A stretch of DNA of 64,000 bases from Enterococcus sp. 9E7_DIV0242 (GCF_002140975.2 NZ_CP147247.1:3039001-3103000), one strand, 5' to 3'; shown: positions 10,343 through 19,770, numbered from the stretch's first letter. The notes: generated by a model not told the origin, from the letters alone. Numbers and translations: made by a program.

Positions 10343-10774
10343 ATGATGAAATTGTTCAAGCAGTTAAATTGTTTCTTATTGATTTTAGGAAGCATTGCCC
10401 TGACTTTTTTGATCTCCTCACAGATGGCTCAGGCTACTGTTACAAATGGAAACATCCGTTACTTTGAAGGGGAGAAAGAAGTATCAGAAAGTTTTAGTTC
10501 TTCAGAGAGCAGCTCAACCGCAGAATCTAGTACCACGACGACAACTACGAGCAGCGCGACCACTGACAGTACAGCCACGGACACTACTACTACTACGAGT
10601 AGTGCCTATCCAACGAACAATACAAGTACAAGCAGTGATGGAGTAATCGTTAAGCCCGCAGGATCGTCCGGTGCAAGTGAATTTCTGAAAACAAACGACA
10701 CGGTAAATTATATATTTGTAGTTGTCGGCGTTATATTTGTTCTAATTGCTGTTTATAATCTAAGAAAATCATAG
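10343..10774 (+). CDS. Ser/Thr-rich membrane-anchored surface protein with degenerate sorting signal
   Basis: A signal peptide (1-31) leads a short exported domain that is almost entirely Ser and Thr (about 48-100), resembling a flexible stalk. A hydrophobic segment and the basic tail NLRKS close the 143-residue protein. This is the layout of small LPxTG proteins in WxL operons. The expected sortase motif is missing, however: FLKTND stands where LPxTG would be. It may be kept as a membrane protein or use an unusual motif. GGGGGAGG precedes the tandem ATGs at 10343 and 10346. Confidence 0.7.
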   Translation: MMKLFKQLNCFLLILGSIALTFLISSQMAQATVTNGNIRYFEGEKEVSESFSSSESSSTAESSTTTTTTSSATTDSTATDTTTTTSSAYPTNNTSTSSDGVIVKPAGSSGASEFLKTNDTVNYIFVVVGVIFVLIAVYNLRKS

Positions 10775-10786
10775 GGGGAGAAAGTT

Positions 10787-11407
10787 ATGAAATATTCAAA
10801 AATTTTATTATCAGCAGTTTTACTAGGTTCTAGCTTAGGTCTGGGAGTGACAGGATTTGCAGAAGATAAATCAACGGACGCTACAGTTGACTACACGACA
10901 GGTGGAATCACATTCGATCCAAATACTGGAGATGCGAGTGCTTCGTTACCAACAAATCTAAACTTTGGTTCTCATGCGATTCAGTCAAAAGTGGACGAAA
11001 CTTGGGTTGCGACGACAGATGGTGTACAAGCTTCTCCGGTAACAACAGGGAGTGTAGCAATCAGCGACAATCGAGGAACGGATGGAACAGGCTGGACAGT
11101 AAAAGTTCTTCAAGCCGAACAATTCCAAGCTGGGTCAAATGAGTTGGCTGGAGCTGCCTTATCTATCGACGGTGGTGCGGTGACAAATAATGTCGGTTCT
11201 TTACCAACAGGTGCGAGCATTGCAAATAGCACGTTGGATCTTGAACTAGGAACAACAGCGGATGTATTGACTGCGAATGCGAATGAAGGTGCTGGTGAAA
11301 CAGCATTGGCACTAAGCAAATTTGAACTGTTTGTACCGAAAAATACGAATAAGAAGCAAGCAAATTATCAAACGACTCTGAATTGGACATTCTCTGCTAC
11401 ACCATAG
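10787..11407 (+). CDS. WxL-domain surface protein
   Basis: Secreted 206-residue protein with a clear signal peptide (about 1-25, ending near GFAED) and one WxL domain filling the rest: LNFGSHAIQSK, GWTVKV and the C-terminal LNWTFSATP. It is the short, typical form of the family, which coats the cell wall and binds peptidoglycan. GGGGGAG precedes the ATG. A perfect terminator hairpin separates it from the downstream DUF916 gene, so it may be made in excess over the downstream partner. Confidence 0.88.
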   Translation: MKYSKILLSAVLLGSSLGLGVTGFAEDKSTDATVDYTTGGITFDPNTGDASASLPTNLNFGSHAIQSKVDETWVATTDGVQASPVTTGSVAISDNRGTDGTGWTVKVLQAEQFQAGSNELAGAALSIDGGAVTNNVGSLPTGASIANSTLDLELGTTADVLTANANEGAGETALALSKFELFVPKNTNKKQANYQTTLNWTFSATP

Positions 11408-11420
11408 AAATAGATTAATT

Positions 11421-11467
11421 GGCTGGGATGAAATGCCAACGAGTCGGTTTCATCCCAGCATTTTTTA
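11421..11467 (+). terminator. Intra-operon intrinsic terminator
   Basis: GGCTGGGATGAAA (11421) pairs with TTTCATCCCAGC, followed by ATTTTTT. It lies between the short WxL gene and the DUF916 gene, so it probably attenuates rather than ends the operon. Confidence 0.85.
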
Positions 11468-11495
11468 GGAATCAGCCTGAGGGGGAGAAAAAAAC

Positions 11496-12575
11496 ATGAA
11501 CTATACATATAAAGCCATTATTACCGGATTCATTTTTTCACTATATCTTATTTTAGGAGTAGGTGTAGCTTCTCTGCCTGCTCAGGCTGAATCATTGGAT
11601 AGCTTTGATGCAGTGATCCATGTTCCGGATGGTCAGTCGGAAAAGAATCTTTCTTATTTTGACCTGACATTGGAGCCTGGCAAAGAAGAAAATCTGATCG
11701 TTACTCTAACCAATAAAGGCGAAAAAGAACTTAAACTAAAAGCGTTGTTTAATCGAGCAGTAACGAATAGTGCCGGAGTTATTGAGTATTCCGGCATCAA
11801 TGAAGATTCTTCTACGTCAGCACCGTATGATATTGAAAAACTTGTCAAGCTAAGTGATGCAGAGATCACCCTAGCGCCAAATGAATCAAAGGACATCACA
11901 TTGAATGTTACTATGCCAAAGGACAAATTCTCAGGTGTACTGGCGGGTGGTGTGTATTTTGAAGAAATATCCACTGAAAAAGTGGAGGGCAATATCAAAA
12001 ATGTATTTTCCAGAGAAATAGCTGTATTGCTGCGTTCAGATGCAGCCGAAGTGGCACCGGAGCTGACCATCAAAGAGGCCCGATCGGCTCAGGTCAATTA
12101 CCGAAATGTTATCGAAACAGATATAGAAAATACATCGGCAGTCTATGTAAAAAACATAGAGATCGATTACAGCGTTCTTTTAGATGGCAAAGAGGTGGTT
12201 TCCGGTAAGAAAGAGAAACTGAGCATGGCACCGAATACTCAAATGCCCTTTCGTATTCCTTTTTCCGGAGAAGAATTTGGTGATGGCACTTATACAGTGA
12301 ATGTCACCGTAAAGAACGATCAAGGCGAATGGACAGGCAGCCCAACCTTTGATGTGACGAAAAAAGAAGCTGACGACTATAACGAAAAAGATGTAACGGT
12401 TCAAAAAGCTGGATTTGACATACCTTGGTCAACCGTTGCTCTTGTAACAGTGCTACTTGTTTTAGGCGGCGTCACACTGCTGATGATCAATCGAAATAAA
12501 AAGCTGAAAAAACAACTAGCTAAGAAACGGAAAAAGAGAAAAAAACGCCCGACCTCTGTGCCGAAAAGTAATTAG
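11496..12575 (+). CDS. DUF916/DUF3324 WxL-interacting membrane protein
   Basis: Exported protein of 359 residues: signal peptide (1-31), an N-terminal DUF916-like beta domain, a DUF3324-like host-binding domain, one transmembrane helix (about 308-330) and a highly basic Lys/Arg-rich cytoplasmic tail. In enterococci such proteins pair with WxL proteins and hold them at the cell surface. GGGGGAG precedes the ATG. Last gene of the WxL operon; the IS element lies 106 bp downstream. Confidence 0.88.
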   Translation: MNYTYKAIITGFIFSLYLILGVGVASLPAQAESLDSFDAVIHVPDGQSEKNLSYFDLTLEPGKEENLIVTLTNKGEKELKLKALFNRAVTNSAGVIEYSGINEDSSTSAPYDIEKLVKLSDAEITLAPNESKDITLNVTMPKDKFSGVLAGGVYFEEISTEKVEGNIKNVFSREIAVLLRSDAAEVAPELTIKEARSAQVNYRNVIETDIENTSAVYVKNIEIDYSVLLDGKEVVSGKKEKLSMAPNTQMPFRIPFSGEEFGDGTYTVNVTVKNDQGEWTGSPTFDVTKKEADDYNEKDVTVQKAGFDIPWSTVALVTVLLVLGGVTLLMINRNKKLKKQLAKKRKKRKKRPTSVPKSN

Positions 12576-12681
12576 GTCTGTGCTATGCAGCGTGGAGGAT
12601 ATCCGGAAATTAGAAGTATTTGTTTGTTCGCTATTAATATAGAAGCAAAGTTCCATATATGATTTTGACTCTAATACAAAA

Positions 12682-12705
12682 AAACGGGCCTGTGACATAA
12701 GTCAT
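12682..12705 (+). repeat. IS left inverted repeat
   Basis: Begins AAACGGGCCTGTGACATAAG. It matches the reverse complement of the right end at 22 of 24 positions. Confidence 0.85.
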
Positions 12706-12724
12706 AGCTCTAAAAGCAAAAAAC

Positions 12725-12766
12725 CTTATGAAACGACTGAAACCAGTTCATTTCATAAGTTTTTTT
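12725..12766 (+). terminator. Terminator inside the IS left end
   Basis: CTTATGAAA..GACT pairs with AGTT..TTTCATAAG, followed by seven T. It would block transcription from outside entering the transposase gene. Confidence 0.7.
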
Positions 12767-12835
12767 GGGTACAATAAAAGAGTACAGATTGCACTCCGTA
12801 CTCTTCCCATTCTACTCCTCGAAAGGACTAAAATC

Positions 12836-14458
12836 ATGCATACTTATTATAACATGAATCAACTAACTTTAGATATTACTACTTCCTATATTCCAAAAAA
12901 AGAGAATACGGCTTGGTTCATCAATGAACTAGTTGAATCGCTTCAAATCAGTGACCCTTATTTTTTTGGAAGACCTAGAGAATACGACTTAGCTGCTATG
13001 TTGAAATTAGTTTTATTTGCCTACACTCGTAGTGTGTTCAGTAGTCGTAAGATTGAACAACTGGCAGAAGAGAGCCTACCGGCTCGTTGGTTGACGCAAG
13101 AACAGCTACCTTCTTATCGGACAATTGCTCGTTTTAGGGTTTCTGTCGAAATAGAGAACCTACTTACTAAAGGGCTGGATTCATTGGTCGATTATCTGCG
13201 GAAATGTCAATTGATTGATGACGCAGTGTTTATTGATGGAACGAAAATTCTAGCCGATGCGAATAAATACAGCTTTGTCTGGAAAAAGAGCACCATTAAA
13301 TTTGATCAGATGAATCGAGAGACCATTCTTCAGATGATGGCGTAATTGAAAGAAGCTTATCGAAACAAGCAAATCCCTGATGGTTCATCCCTCACGCTAG
13401 AGATGGTTGATGAAGTCATTACTCGAATGGAGCTGCGTCTTGAAGAGCTAGAGGAGAAAGTGAAGGAGACCAAGAAGGTCTCTCCTAACCCAGCGAAACA
13501 AGAACGGCGGACACTAAAATCACAGAAACGTAAGTTGATAGAACGGCGTGAAAGGATGGTTGAACACCAAACTCGACTGTCTATTTGTGGTACTCGAAAT
13601 AGTTATTCAAAAACAGATCATGAGGCTACTTTTATGCGAGTCAAAGAAGACCCGATGAGAAATGGTCAATTAAAACCTGCCTATAATTTACAAATTGCGA
13701 CCTGTAACCAGTTTGTGTTAGGCTATGACGTTTATCAAAATCCAACAGACACAAAAACACTGATTCCATTGTTGGAAAGAATGAACATAGCTGAACAAGA
13801 GAAGACATACCTTGTAGCAGATGCCGGCTACGGTTCTGAAAGAAACTATCGTTATTTGGAGGATGAGTTATCGACACATACTGCATTGATCCCTTATGGG
13901 ACAATGCACAAAGAAAAAAGTCGTAAATGGCAAACGGATGAACGAAAAATAATAAACTGGATGTATCATGCAGAAGAAGACTATTACATTGACTCCAAAG
14001 GAGTTCGATTCAATTTTAATGCCTATCGAAAACGTCCTGATAAAGAGGGATTTGTACGAGATTTCAAAGAATATCAAGCAGAGAAGTATGATGAGAATAA
14101 ACGGGTGATTCCAGAAGCTTTGACTCGAAAAGGAAACAGAAGAAAGATTACGGTCAATCCTTCGTGGGAATATTTTAAGGCAAAACAAAGAGAATTGCTT
14201 TCAACTTCAGAAACAAGTAAGATTTACGCGCGTCGAAAGATTGATGTGGAGACTGTTTTTGGAAGTATGAAAGCTTGTTTAGGTTTCACACGATACCATG
14301 TTCGAGGCTTGGCGAACGTCCGAAAGGAATCAGGCATCGTTGTCATGGCATTAAATATGATGAAACTGGCTGTCAGAGAGAAAAACAAAGGGCTAAAAAT
14401 CAAAAAGAGAAGCGAACCAAAAAATTATTTTACAATTTTTTGGTTCGCTTCTTTTTGA
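12836..14458 (+). pseudogene. IS1182-family transposase, interrupted by one in-frame TAA
   Basis: DDE transposase of the IS1182 family, starting MHTYYNMNQLTLDIT at the ATG at 12836. The frame is open to a TAA at 13343-13345. The next codon continues in the same frame to 14458 with no other lesion, and the residues on both sides are collinear with the family. The first part (169 codons) holds the N-terminal domain (DUF772-like); the second (370 codons) holds the catalytic core and the C-terminal ARRKIDVETVFGSMK region. A single-base nonsense mutation therefore splits it. Readthrough or complementation in trans by another copy cannot be excluded. Confidence 0.85.
14409..14456 (+). terminator. 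Terminator overlapping the transposase 3' end
   Basis: A perfect 18-bp inverted repeat (arms starting GAAGCGAACC and ending GGTTCGCTTC) is followed by T5. It lies within the last transposase codons. Confidence 0.8.
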
Positions 14459-14470
14459 TAGGCTCTCACA

Positions 14471-14494
14471 ATGAGTTATGTCACAGCCCCGTTT
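14471..14494 (-). repeat. IS right inverted repeat
   Basis: Reads AAACGGGGCTGTGACATAAC on the reverse strand, pairing with the left end with two mismatches. Confidence 0.85.
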
Positions 14495-14503
14495 CGCTTG
14501 TTC

Positions 14504-15526
14504 TTATTTAGAAGAGTCTTCGGTTGCACTTGAAGAGTCAGATGTTTTTTCTGAAGAGTCGGTTGAAGATTCAGCTTTTGTTGATTCTTTTGTGCTTGAA
14601 GCTGCTGTGTCTTCTGTACTTGATTCTTCTGTTTGAATGTATTGTGATAATACATCTTTGAAGGCATCATCTTTGATTTTTACGTTTGCTTCTTTTAGCT
14701 CATCACTTACAACTTTTGCTTGGAAAGTAGAATCACTTGCTTTTGTAGTAGTAGCGATTTCTTTCAATTGGTCTTTGTAAGGGTCCATGTCATTTCCTTT
14801 AGCAGATGTTTTTGTCATCTTCACAAGGTAATAGCTTGTTTGGTAACCAGTGCTGTCAGTAACAGCGATAGCGTCACTTACTTCACCATTTTTCAGCTTG
14901 AATGCAGCTTCTTGTACAGCAGCAGGAACTTCTGTAGAGGTAGAATCAAATTTGACTTTACCGCCATCTTCTTTAGTTGCTGTATCTGTTGATTTTTCTT
15001 TTGCAATTTTCGTGAAGTCGCCGTCTTTGTCTAATTCAGCTTTGATTTCTTTTGCTTCATCTTCTGTAGCAACAGAGATGATTTGCGCTTCTACTTCTGG
15101 ATGGAAAGAATCCCAAGCTGTTTTTAAGTCTTCGTCAGTGATATCGATATGAGACTCGATTCCAGCTTCAAAAGCAAGACTTTGCTTGATCAACGCTTTA
15201 TAAGATTTTTGTGTGTAGCCGTATTGTTTCAAGTAGTCGTCAAAATTTTGACCTTGAGACTCAGCACTTTCTTTGATTTCATCAAATTTTGCATCAATAT
15301 CTTTTGTTGATACTTTGTCGCCATATTTATCTTCAAATACTTTGTAGATAATCATGTTCGCAACTCTTGATTGGCTGTCACTGCTAACCTTTACTTCATT
15401 GTAAAAGTCTTCAACGGTGATTTTCGCACCTTTCATTGTAGCAATTTCATCTGAACTGCTTGAACATGCGGCTAAAGTAAAAATACTTAATACGCCTGCT
15501 GCAGCTAAAATCAGTTTTTTCTTCAT
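14504..15526 (-). CDS. prsA: Foldase lipoprotein PrsA (peptidyl-prolyl isomerase)
   Basis: Membrane-anchored extracytoplasmic chaperone that helps secreted proteins fold after export. The lipoprotein signal ends in the lipobox LAAC (lipidated Cys21). A PpiC-type parvulin domain occupies the middle (about 135-240, with KEKSTDTATKEDGGK). The C-terminal 50 residues are almost all Ser, Thr, Glu and Lys, a hydrophilic tail typical of enterococcal PrsA. The stop is 10 bp from the IS right end, so its native terminator may have been displaced by the insertion. Confidence 0.93.
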   Translation of the reverse strand: MKKKLILAAAGVLSIFTLAACSSSSDEIATMKGAKITVEDFYNEVKVSSDSQSRVANMIIYKVFEDKYGDKVSTKDIDAKFDEIKESAESQGQNFDDYLKQYGYTQKSYKALIKQSLAFEAGIESHIDITDEDLKTAWDSFHPEVEAQIISVATEDEAKEIKAELDKDGDFTKIAKEKSTDTATKEDGGKVKFDSTSTEVPAAVQEAAFKLKNGEVSDAIAVTDSTGYQTSYYLVKMTKTSAKGNDMDPYKDQLKEIATTTKASDSTFQAKVVSDELKEANVKIKDDAFKDVLSQYIQTEESSTEDTAASSTKESTKAESSTDSSEKTSDSSSATEDSSK

Positions 15527-15767
15527 TTGGTCAGCTCTCCTAAAAATAATAGTTTTTGTATGATTGTTTTATGTAGAAAAGAATTTCTCACGTTTATTAC
15601 TATACCATAATCTTTGATATAAAAGAAACACTGAATTGAAGTTTCAAATAATTTTCGAAATTTGGACACATTTAGCTGAAAAAAGAGAATTGTGGTAAGT
15701 ATATCTTTCTTTCATAATGAAAAAACCACCCATCCCAAAAGTGGACTTTTTTGGAATGAGTGGAAGT

Positions 15768-16124
15768 CTAGGCTTCTTTTTCTTCAGTCATTTCCGGCAT
15801 CTCCGGTAACTCAGCTTGAATTTTATCTAACTGTTCTTGAATCTGCTCCAAGCGAGGCTCTGCCTGAAATTTGAAATTCTCAATGTCTTTATTTATTCCT
15901 TCAGCAAAAGGTGGGATAGTAGCTTCCGCTGTTTCTTGGAAGTCAGTCAGAGAAGCTTTGAATGTCGCCAATTTTTCATTGAAGTCATTGGTCAGATATT
16001 TCCAGTCATCCACTTCGTCCAGTATTTTTTCCTGTGTTTCTTTTCCGCTGCGTGGAGCAAGTAGAAGACCGCCCAAGCCACCGACAACAGAGCCGAACAG
16101 GATTCCTTTGAAAAAGCCCTTCAT
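15768..16124 (-). CDS. YtxH-family protein
   Basis: Small protein of 118 residues with an N-terminal glycine-rich hydrophobic segment (GILFGSVVGGLGGLLLAPRS), the YtxH signature, and a long acidic helical C-terminal part. The family is linked to general stress; its role is unknown. Its ATG overlaps the stop of the HIT gene, so the two are co-transcribed leftward. Confidence 0.8.
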   Translation of the reverse strand: MKGFFKGILFGSVVGGLGGLLLAPRSGKETQEKILDEVDDWKYLTNDFNEKLATFKASLTDFQETAEATIPPFAEGINKDIENFKFQAEPRLEQIQEQLDKIQAELPEMPEMTEEKEA

Positions 16125-16552
16125 TATTCATTCACCTGCTTTGCAATTGTTTCAGCTATTTGCTGCAGCTCTTCACTTGAGTAGTTTTCCTGATTGTTCG
16201 GAAAGCGCATGGCAAATCCGTCATCCTTGCTGTAACGAGGAATCAAATGAATATGGGAATGGAAGACAGATTGATAGGCCAGCTCTTTGTTGTTATTGAC
16301 AATATTCAATCCTTCCATCTCAGGGATAGCGCGTTCTAATGCTCGAGCTATTTTAGGGATTCGTGCAAAAACCTCTGAAGCTAAAGAGGAATCGTACTCG
16401 AAAATATCTGTGACATGTTTTTTCGGAACCACAAGGGTATGTCCTTTTGTCACTTGGCTGATATCTAGAAACGCATAGACGACCTCGTCTTCATATACTT
16501 TATAACTGGGAATTTCTTGATTGACAATTTTGCAAAAAATACAGTCTTCCAT
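16124..16552 (-). CDS. HIT-family nucleotide hydrolase
   Basis: Histidine-triad protein of 142 residues. CIFCKIV near the N-terminus is the usual Cys pair and HSHIHLIPRY is the HphHphH catalytic motif near residue 102. It hydrolyses dinucleoside phosphates or nucleoside phosphoramidates. First gene of a leftward pair with the YtxH gene; divergent from ecsA, a neighbourhood (hit-ecsAB) conserved in Firmicutes. Confidence 0.92.
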   Translation of the reverse strand: MEDCIFCKIVNQEIPSYKVYEDEVVYAFLDISQVTKGHTLVVPKKHVTDIFEYDSSLASEVFARIPKIARALERAIPEMEGLNIVNNNKELAYQSVFHSHIHLIPRYSKDDGFAMRFPNNQENYSSEELQQIAETIAKQVNE

Positions 16553-16851
16553 AGGAAACCTTCTTTCTTCGAAATTTCTTTTCTTCTACTTTACCATAAC
16601 TCAACAAGAAAGTATAAGAACGAAACGAAGAAAGAAAAACTTTTCTTTTGGAATTGTTTTGTTTGTGGGCTAGGAAAAGAAACTATTCAGAAATGGCTAA
16701 GTAGGAGAAGTGAGGCTCTCTATCTTTAGCTACTGACAAAATGATTTTCCAGCTTCGTAAGTAGTTGAGTAAGCAGCTGATGCATACATGGAAATCTGAA
16801 AGAAAGATGCGTTGGAAATTTGCTTAGTAAAGCCACTTTGCCTGTCCATCA
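16553..16851. other. Divergent intergenic region between hit and ecsA
   Basis: About 300 bp without a gene. It must hold the hit promoter (not clearly identified) and, at its right edge, the ecsA promoter. No operator, riboswitch or repeat was recognised. Confidence 0.5.
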
Positions 16852-16860
16852 TGTTATAAT
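16852..16860 (+). promoter_or_regulatory. Extended -10 promoter of ecsAB
   Basis: TGTTATAAT (extended -10 TGn plus TATAAT) lies 30 bp before the ecsA ATG. No good -35 is seen. Confidence 0.6.
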
Positions 16861-16890
16861 AGAAACATTAAAAAATTTGGAGGCAATCAC

Positions 16891-17628
16891 ATGAGCTTGA
16901 AAATTGAGCATTTAACAGGCGGCTACGGTCATGTTCCTGTTTTGAAAGATATAAACTTTGAAGTAAAGGCCGGTGAAATGGTTGGCCTGATTGGGCTGAA
17001 CGGTGCCGGGAAAAGTACCACGATCAAGAATGTCATTGGCTTGCTAACTCCCCAAAAAGGGAAAATCTCAATAGATGATCAGACCTTGAGTCAGAATCCG
17101 GAAAGCTATCGCAAAAAAATCGGCTACATACCGGAAACTCCTTCATTATACGAAGAGCTAACATTAAAAGAACATATCGAGATTACCGCGATGGCATATG
17201 ACATCCCTGTGGAGGAAGCGTTCAGACGCGCGGAGGTTTTGCTTAAGACCTTTCGATTGGAAAATAAGTTAGAATGGTTTCCGGCGCATTTTTCAAAAGG
17301 AATGAAGCAAAAGGTTATGGTTCTATGTGCATTCTTGATTGAGCCAAGTCTATATATCATCGATGAGCCATTTTTGGGGTTGGACCCTTTGGCGATCCAT
17401 GCGCTTCTTGAACTGATGGATGAGATGCGTAACCAAGGTGCAGCTATTTTGATGTCCACGCATATCCTGGCAACAGCGGAAAAATACTGCGACCGATTTG
17501 TTGTCCTGCATGAAGGGGTCGTGCGTGCGATTGGATCGATGGATGATTTGCGTGCAGAATTTGATTTACCGGACTCTTCATTAGATGACATCTATCTTGC
17601 ACTGACTAAGGAAGAAAAGGTGGGATAG
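16891..17628 (+). CDS. ecsA: ABC transporter ATP-binding protein EcsA
   Basis: Cytoplasmic ATPase of 245 residues. Walker A GLNGAGKST (about 35-43), the signature-like SKGMKQKV, Walker B YIIDEPFLGLDP and the H-loop STH are all intact. It pairs with the membrane protein EcsB encoded 1 bp downstream. In Bacillus the Ecs transporter affects secretion and the RasP protease; the substrate is not settled. GGAGG precedes the ATG. Confidence 0.92.
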   Translation: MSLKIEHLTGGYGHVPVLKDINFEVKAGEMVGLIGLNGAGKSTTIKNVIGLLTPQKGKISIDDQTLSQNPESYRKKIGYIPETPSLYEELTLKEHIEITAMAYDIPVEEAFRRAEVLLKTFRLENKLEWFPAHFSKGMKQKVMVLCAFLIEPSLYIIDEPFLGLDPLAIHALLELMDEMRNQGAAILMSTHILATAEKYCDRFVVLHEGVVRAIGSMDDLRAEFDLPDSSLDDIYLALTKEEKVG

Positions 17629-17629
17629 T

Positions 17630-18847
17630 ATGTCAGAAATGTATAAGCTGCGTTCGGCTCGTCATTTGAAAAAAATGATGAAATATATGCAGTATGTCTT
17701 CAATGATCATTTCGTGATCGTCTGTGTATTTTTGCTGGGAGGATTGGGATTTTACTATTCTGAGCTGCTAAAGAGCTTACCAGAGAACTTTGTCTGGGGG
17801 CGTCCCATCATTTTAGCGATTTGGCTGGCGGCATTACTGATTGGTCAATTGGCTACCTTGACACAAGAAGCGGATAAGGTTTTCATTCTGCCGAAAGAGG
17901 CAGATATGCCAAGCTATTTCAAACGAGCGTTTCGTCACTCCTTTATTTTACCAGCAGCAGCTATTTTATTGATAAGCGGTATGACAATGCCGTTGGTTGT
18001 TGTTTCTACAGGTGCCGAATTTTCCGTCTTCTTTGTTTATCTGCTGACGCTTCTTCTTTTGAAGGCGGCTCATTTAAGCTGGCAGGAATATGATTTGTAT
18101 CAGATTTCGCTGAACGAAAGTCGCTTGTGGCAAGCAATCTGGTTTTTTGCAAGTGCAGGGACCTTAGCGATTGGGATGTATGTGAATCCTTTTATCGGGT
18201 TGGGACTTTCCATCATTATTCTGGGAATATTCACTGTTTTTCTGAAACAGAAAAAACAGCAGGTTTCTCTGGACTGGGAAAAAATGATCAAAAAAGAAAA
18301 CAATCGAATGCACCGGATTTATCGCTTTATCCATTTGTTTACCGATGTTCCGGAAATCACAGGAAGCATCAAGCGGAGAAAGCTGTTTGATCCAATCTTG
18401 AATAGAATCAAAAAAGAAAATAAAAATACGTACCTCTATCTTTACGCTCGCAGCTTTTTGAGAGGCTCAGAGTACAGTGGGTTATTCTTGAGACTGTTGA
18501 TTCTTGCCGGACTCATTCTATTTTTCTCAAAGGATTTTATCTTGTCGTTGATTGTCGCATTGGTATTTATCTATTTGTTAGGTTTCCAACTGATTCCGAT
18601 TTATGCCCAATTTGACTATATGGTGATGACGCATCTTTATCCGACGCCTGTAAAACAGAAAAAGCAGGCAGTCAGCTATTTATTGAATGTTTTACTGATT
18701 ATCGCCGCAGTGGTATTTGGGGTGATTACGTTGATTCAGCTACCGAATATACAAGAGGCGTTAGTGGTCATTGTTGCAATGGCTGCTGAAATCATTGGAT
18801 TTACGAGGTTCTATGTTCCGCAACGTTTGAAAAAAATGGAGGAATGA
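17630..18847 (+). CDS. ecsB: ABC transporter permease EcsB
   Basis: Integral membrane protein of 405 residues with about eight hydrophobic segments and a basic cytoplasmic loop near residues 205-265. It matches EcsB in size, layout and position directly behind ecsA. It forms the membrane channel of the Ecs transporter. Its stop is 4 bp from the next ATG, so the aminotransferase gene is likely in the same transcript. Confidence 0.9.
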   Translation: MSEMYKLRSARHLKKMMKYMQYVFNDHFVIVCVFLLGGLGFYYSELLKSLPENFVWGRPIILAIWLAALLIGQLATLTQEADKVFILPKEADMPSYFKRAFRHSFILPAAAILLISGMTMPLVVVSTGAEFSVFFVYLLTLLLLKAAHLSWQEYDLYQISLNESRLWQAIWFFASAGTLAIGMYVNPFIGLGLSIIILGIFTVFLKQKKQQVSLDWEKMIKKENNRMHRIYRFIHLFTDVPEITGSIKRRKLFDPILNRIKKENKNTYLYLYARSFLRGSEYSGLFLRLLILAGLILFFSKDFILSLIVALVFIYLLGFQLIPIYAQFDYMVMTHLYPTPVKQKKQAVSYLLNVLLIIAAVVFGVITLIQLPNIQEALVVIVAMAAEIIGFTRFYVPQRLKKMEE

Positions 18848-18850
18848 GAC

Positions 18851-19702
18851 ATGAAAGTTCTATGGAATGACCAAATTGTTGATCGAAAAGAAGTAAGCAT
18901 TGATATGGAGGACCGTGGCTATCAATATGGTGACGGACTATATGAAGTGATTCGTGTATACAATGGACAATTTTATATGGCGGATGAGCATATGACACGT
19001 CTATGGACTGGCGCAGAAAAAATCAAGCTGCATCTGCCTTTTACAAAGGAAGAACTATTGGGTCGCTTGCAGGAGCTGACTGCTGTAGAAAAAGTGACCG
19101 AAGGGAAGCTCTATCTGCAAGTCACACGCGGCATTGACTCACCTCGGAACCACGCATTACCTGATCCTAAAAAAGTAAAAGCTGTTTTAACAGCGAATAT
19201 TATTCCGTATGATCGACCAGTAGAAAAACAAACCAAAGGGATTGCGGTCGGTATCGTACCGGATACTCGTTGGTTGCACTGTGATATCAAATCACTCAGC
19301 CTATTAGGCAATGTGATGGCGTTGGAGCATGCACGAAGTCGCGGCTTTGAGGATGCGGTCCAAATTCGAGAAGGTAAAGTAACAGAAGCTTCTGCGGCTA
19401 ATTTTTGGATGGTCAAGGATGGGACGATTTACACACATCCAGATGGACAGTTGATCCTACCGGGAATCACCAAGCTGAAGCTTTTAGAAATCGCTGAAAA
19501 GCTTGGACTTCCAGTGAAGGAAGAAGCGTTTGATGAAGCAGCGCTGTTTACAGCGGATGAATGTTTTATCTCCGGATCGCTGATTGAGGTCGTTCCTGTG
19601 GTCAAAATCGAAGAGCATATCGTTGGTACGGGTCAGCCCGGTGCGATCACCATGCAGCTTCATCAGGAATATCTGGCAGAAGTTGCCCGTCATTGCTCGT
19701 AA
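18851..19702 (+). CDS. dat: D-amino-acid (D-alanine) aminotransferase
   Basis: PLP-dependent class IV aminotransferase of 283 residues that interconverts D-alanine with 2-oxo acids, supplying D-glutamate and D-alanine for peptidoglycan. The start MKVLWNDQIVDRKEVSIDME, the Schiff-base lysine in CDIKSLSLLGN (about residue 144) and the cofactor-binding region KVTEASAANF are characteristic. Branched-chain aminotransferase is the alternative in this fold class, but length and motifs favour Dat. Confidence 0.9.
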   Translation: MKVLWNDQIVDRKEVSIDMEDRGYQYGDGLYEVIRVYNGQFYMADEHMTRLWTGAEKIKLHLPFTKEELLGRLQELTAVEKVTEGKLYLQVTRGIDSPRNHALPDPKKVKAVLTANIIPYDRPVEKQTKGIAVGIVPDTRWLHCDIKSLSLLGNVMALEHARSRGFEDAVQIREGKVTEASAANFWMVKDGTIYTHPDGQLILPGITKLKLLEIAEKLGLPVKEEAFDEAALFTADECFISGSLIEVVPVVKIEEHIVGTGQPGAITMQLHQEYLAEVARHCS

Positions 19703-19720
19703 AACTCTGTCGATCAAAAG

Positions 19721-19749
19721 TTGACAGACCGTGAAAAAACAAGTATAAA
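19721..19749 (+). promoter_or_regulatory. Promoter upstream of trmB
   Basis: Consensus TTGACA at 19721 and TATAAA at 19744 are spaced by 17 bp. This is 210 bp before the trmB ATG, giving a long 5' leader. Confidence 0.7.
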
Positions 19750-19770
19750 TTTTATGAAGATACGTGAGTG

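Larger units (their letters stand above)
12682..14494 (+). mobile_element. IS1182-family insertion sequence
   Basis: About 1.8-kb element bounded by 24-bp imperfect inverted repeats (22 of 24 matching). It contains one transposase frame, an inward terminator near the left end and a terminator at the transposase end. No clear target duplication is visible. It sits between the WxL operon and prsA. The transposase has an in-frame stop, so this copy is probably inactive on its own. Confidence 0.85.

Noticed and set aside
14720..15152. Rightward frames opposite prsA
   Set aside because: Antisense shadows of a gene with clear lipoprotein and PpiC signatures.
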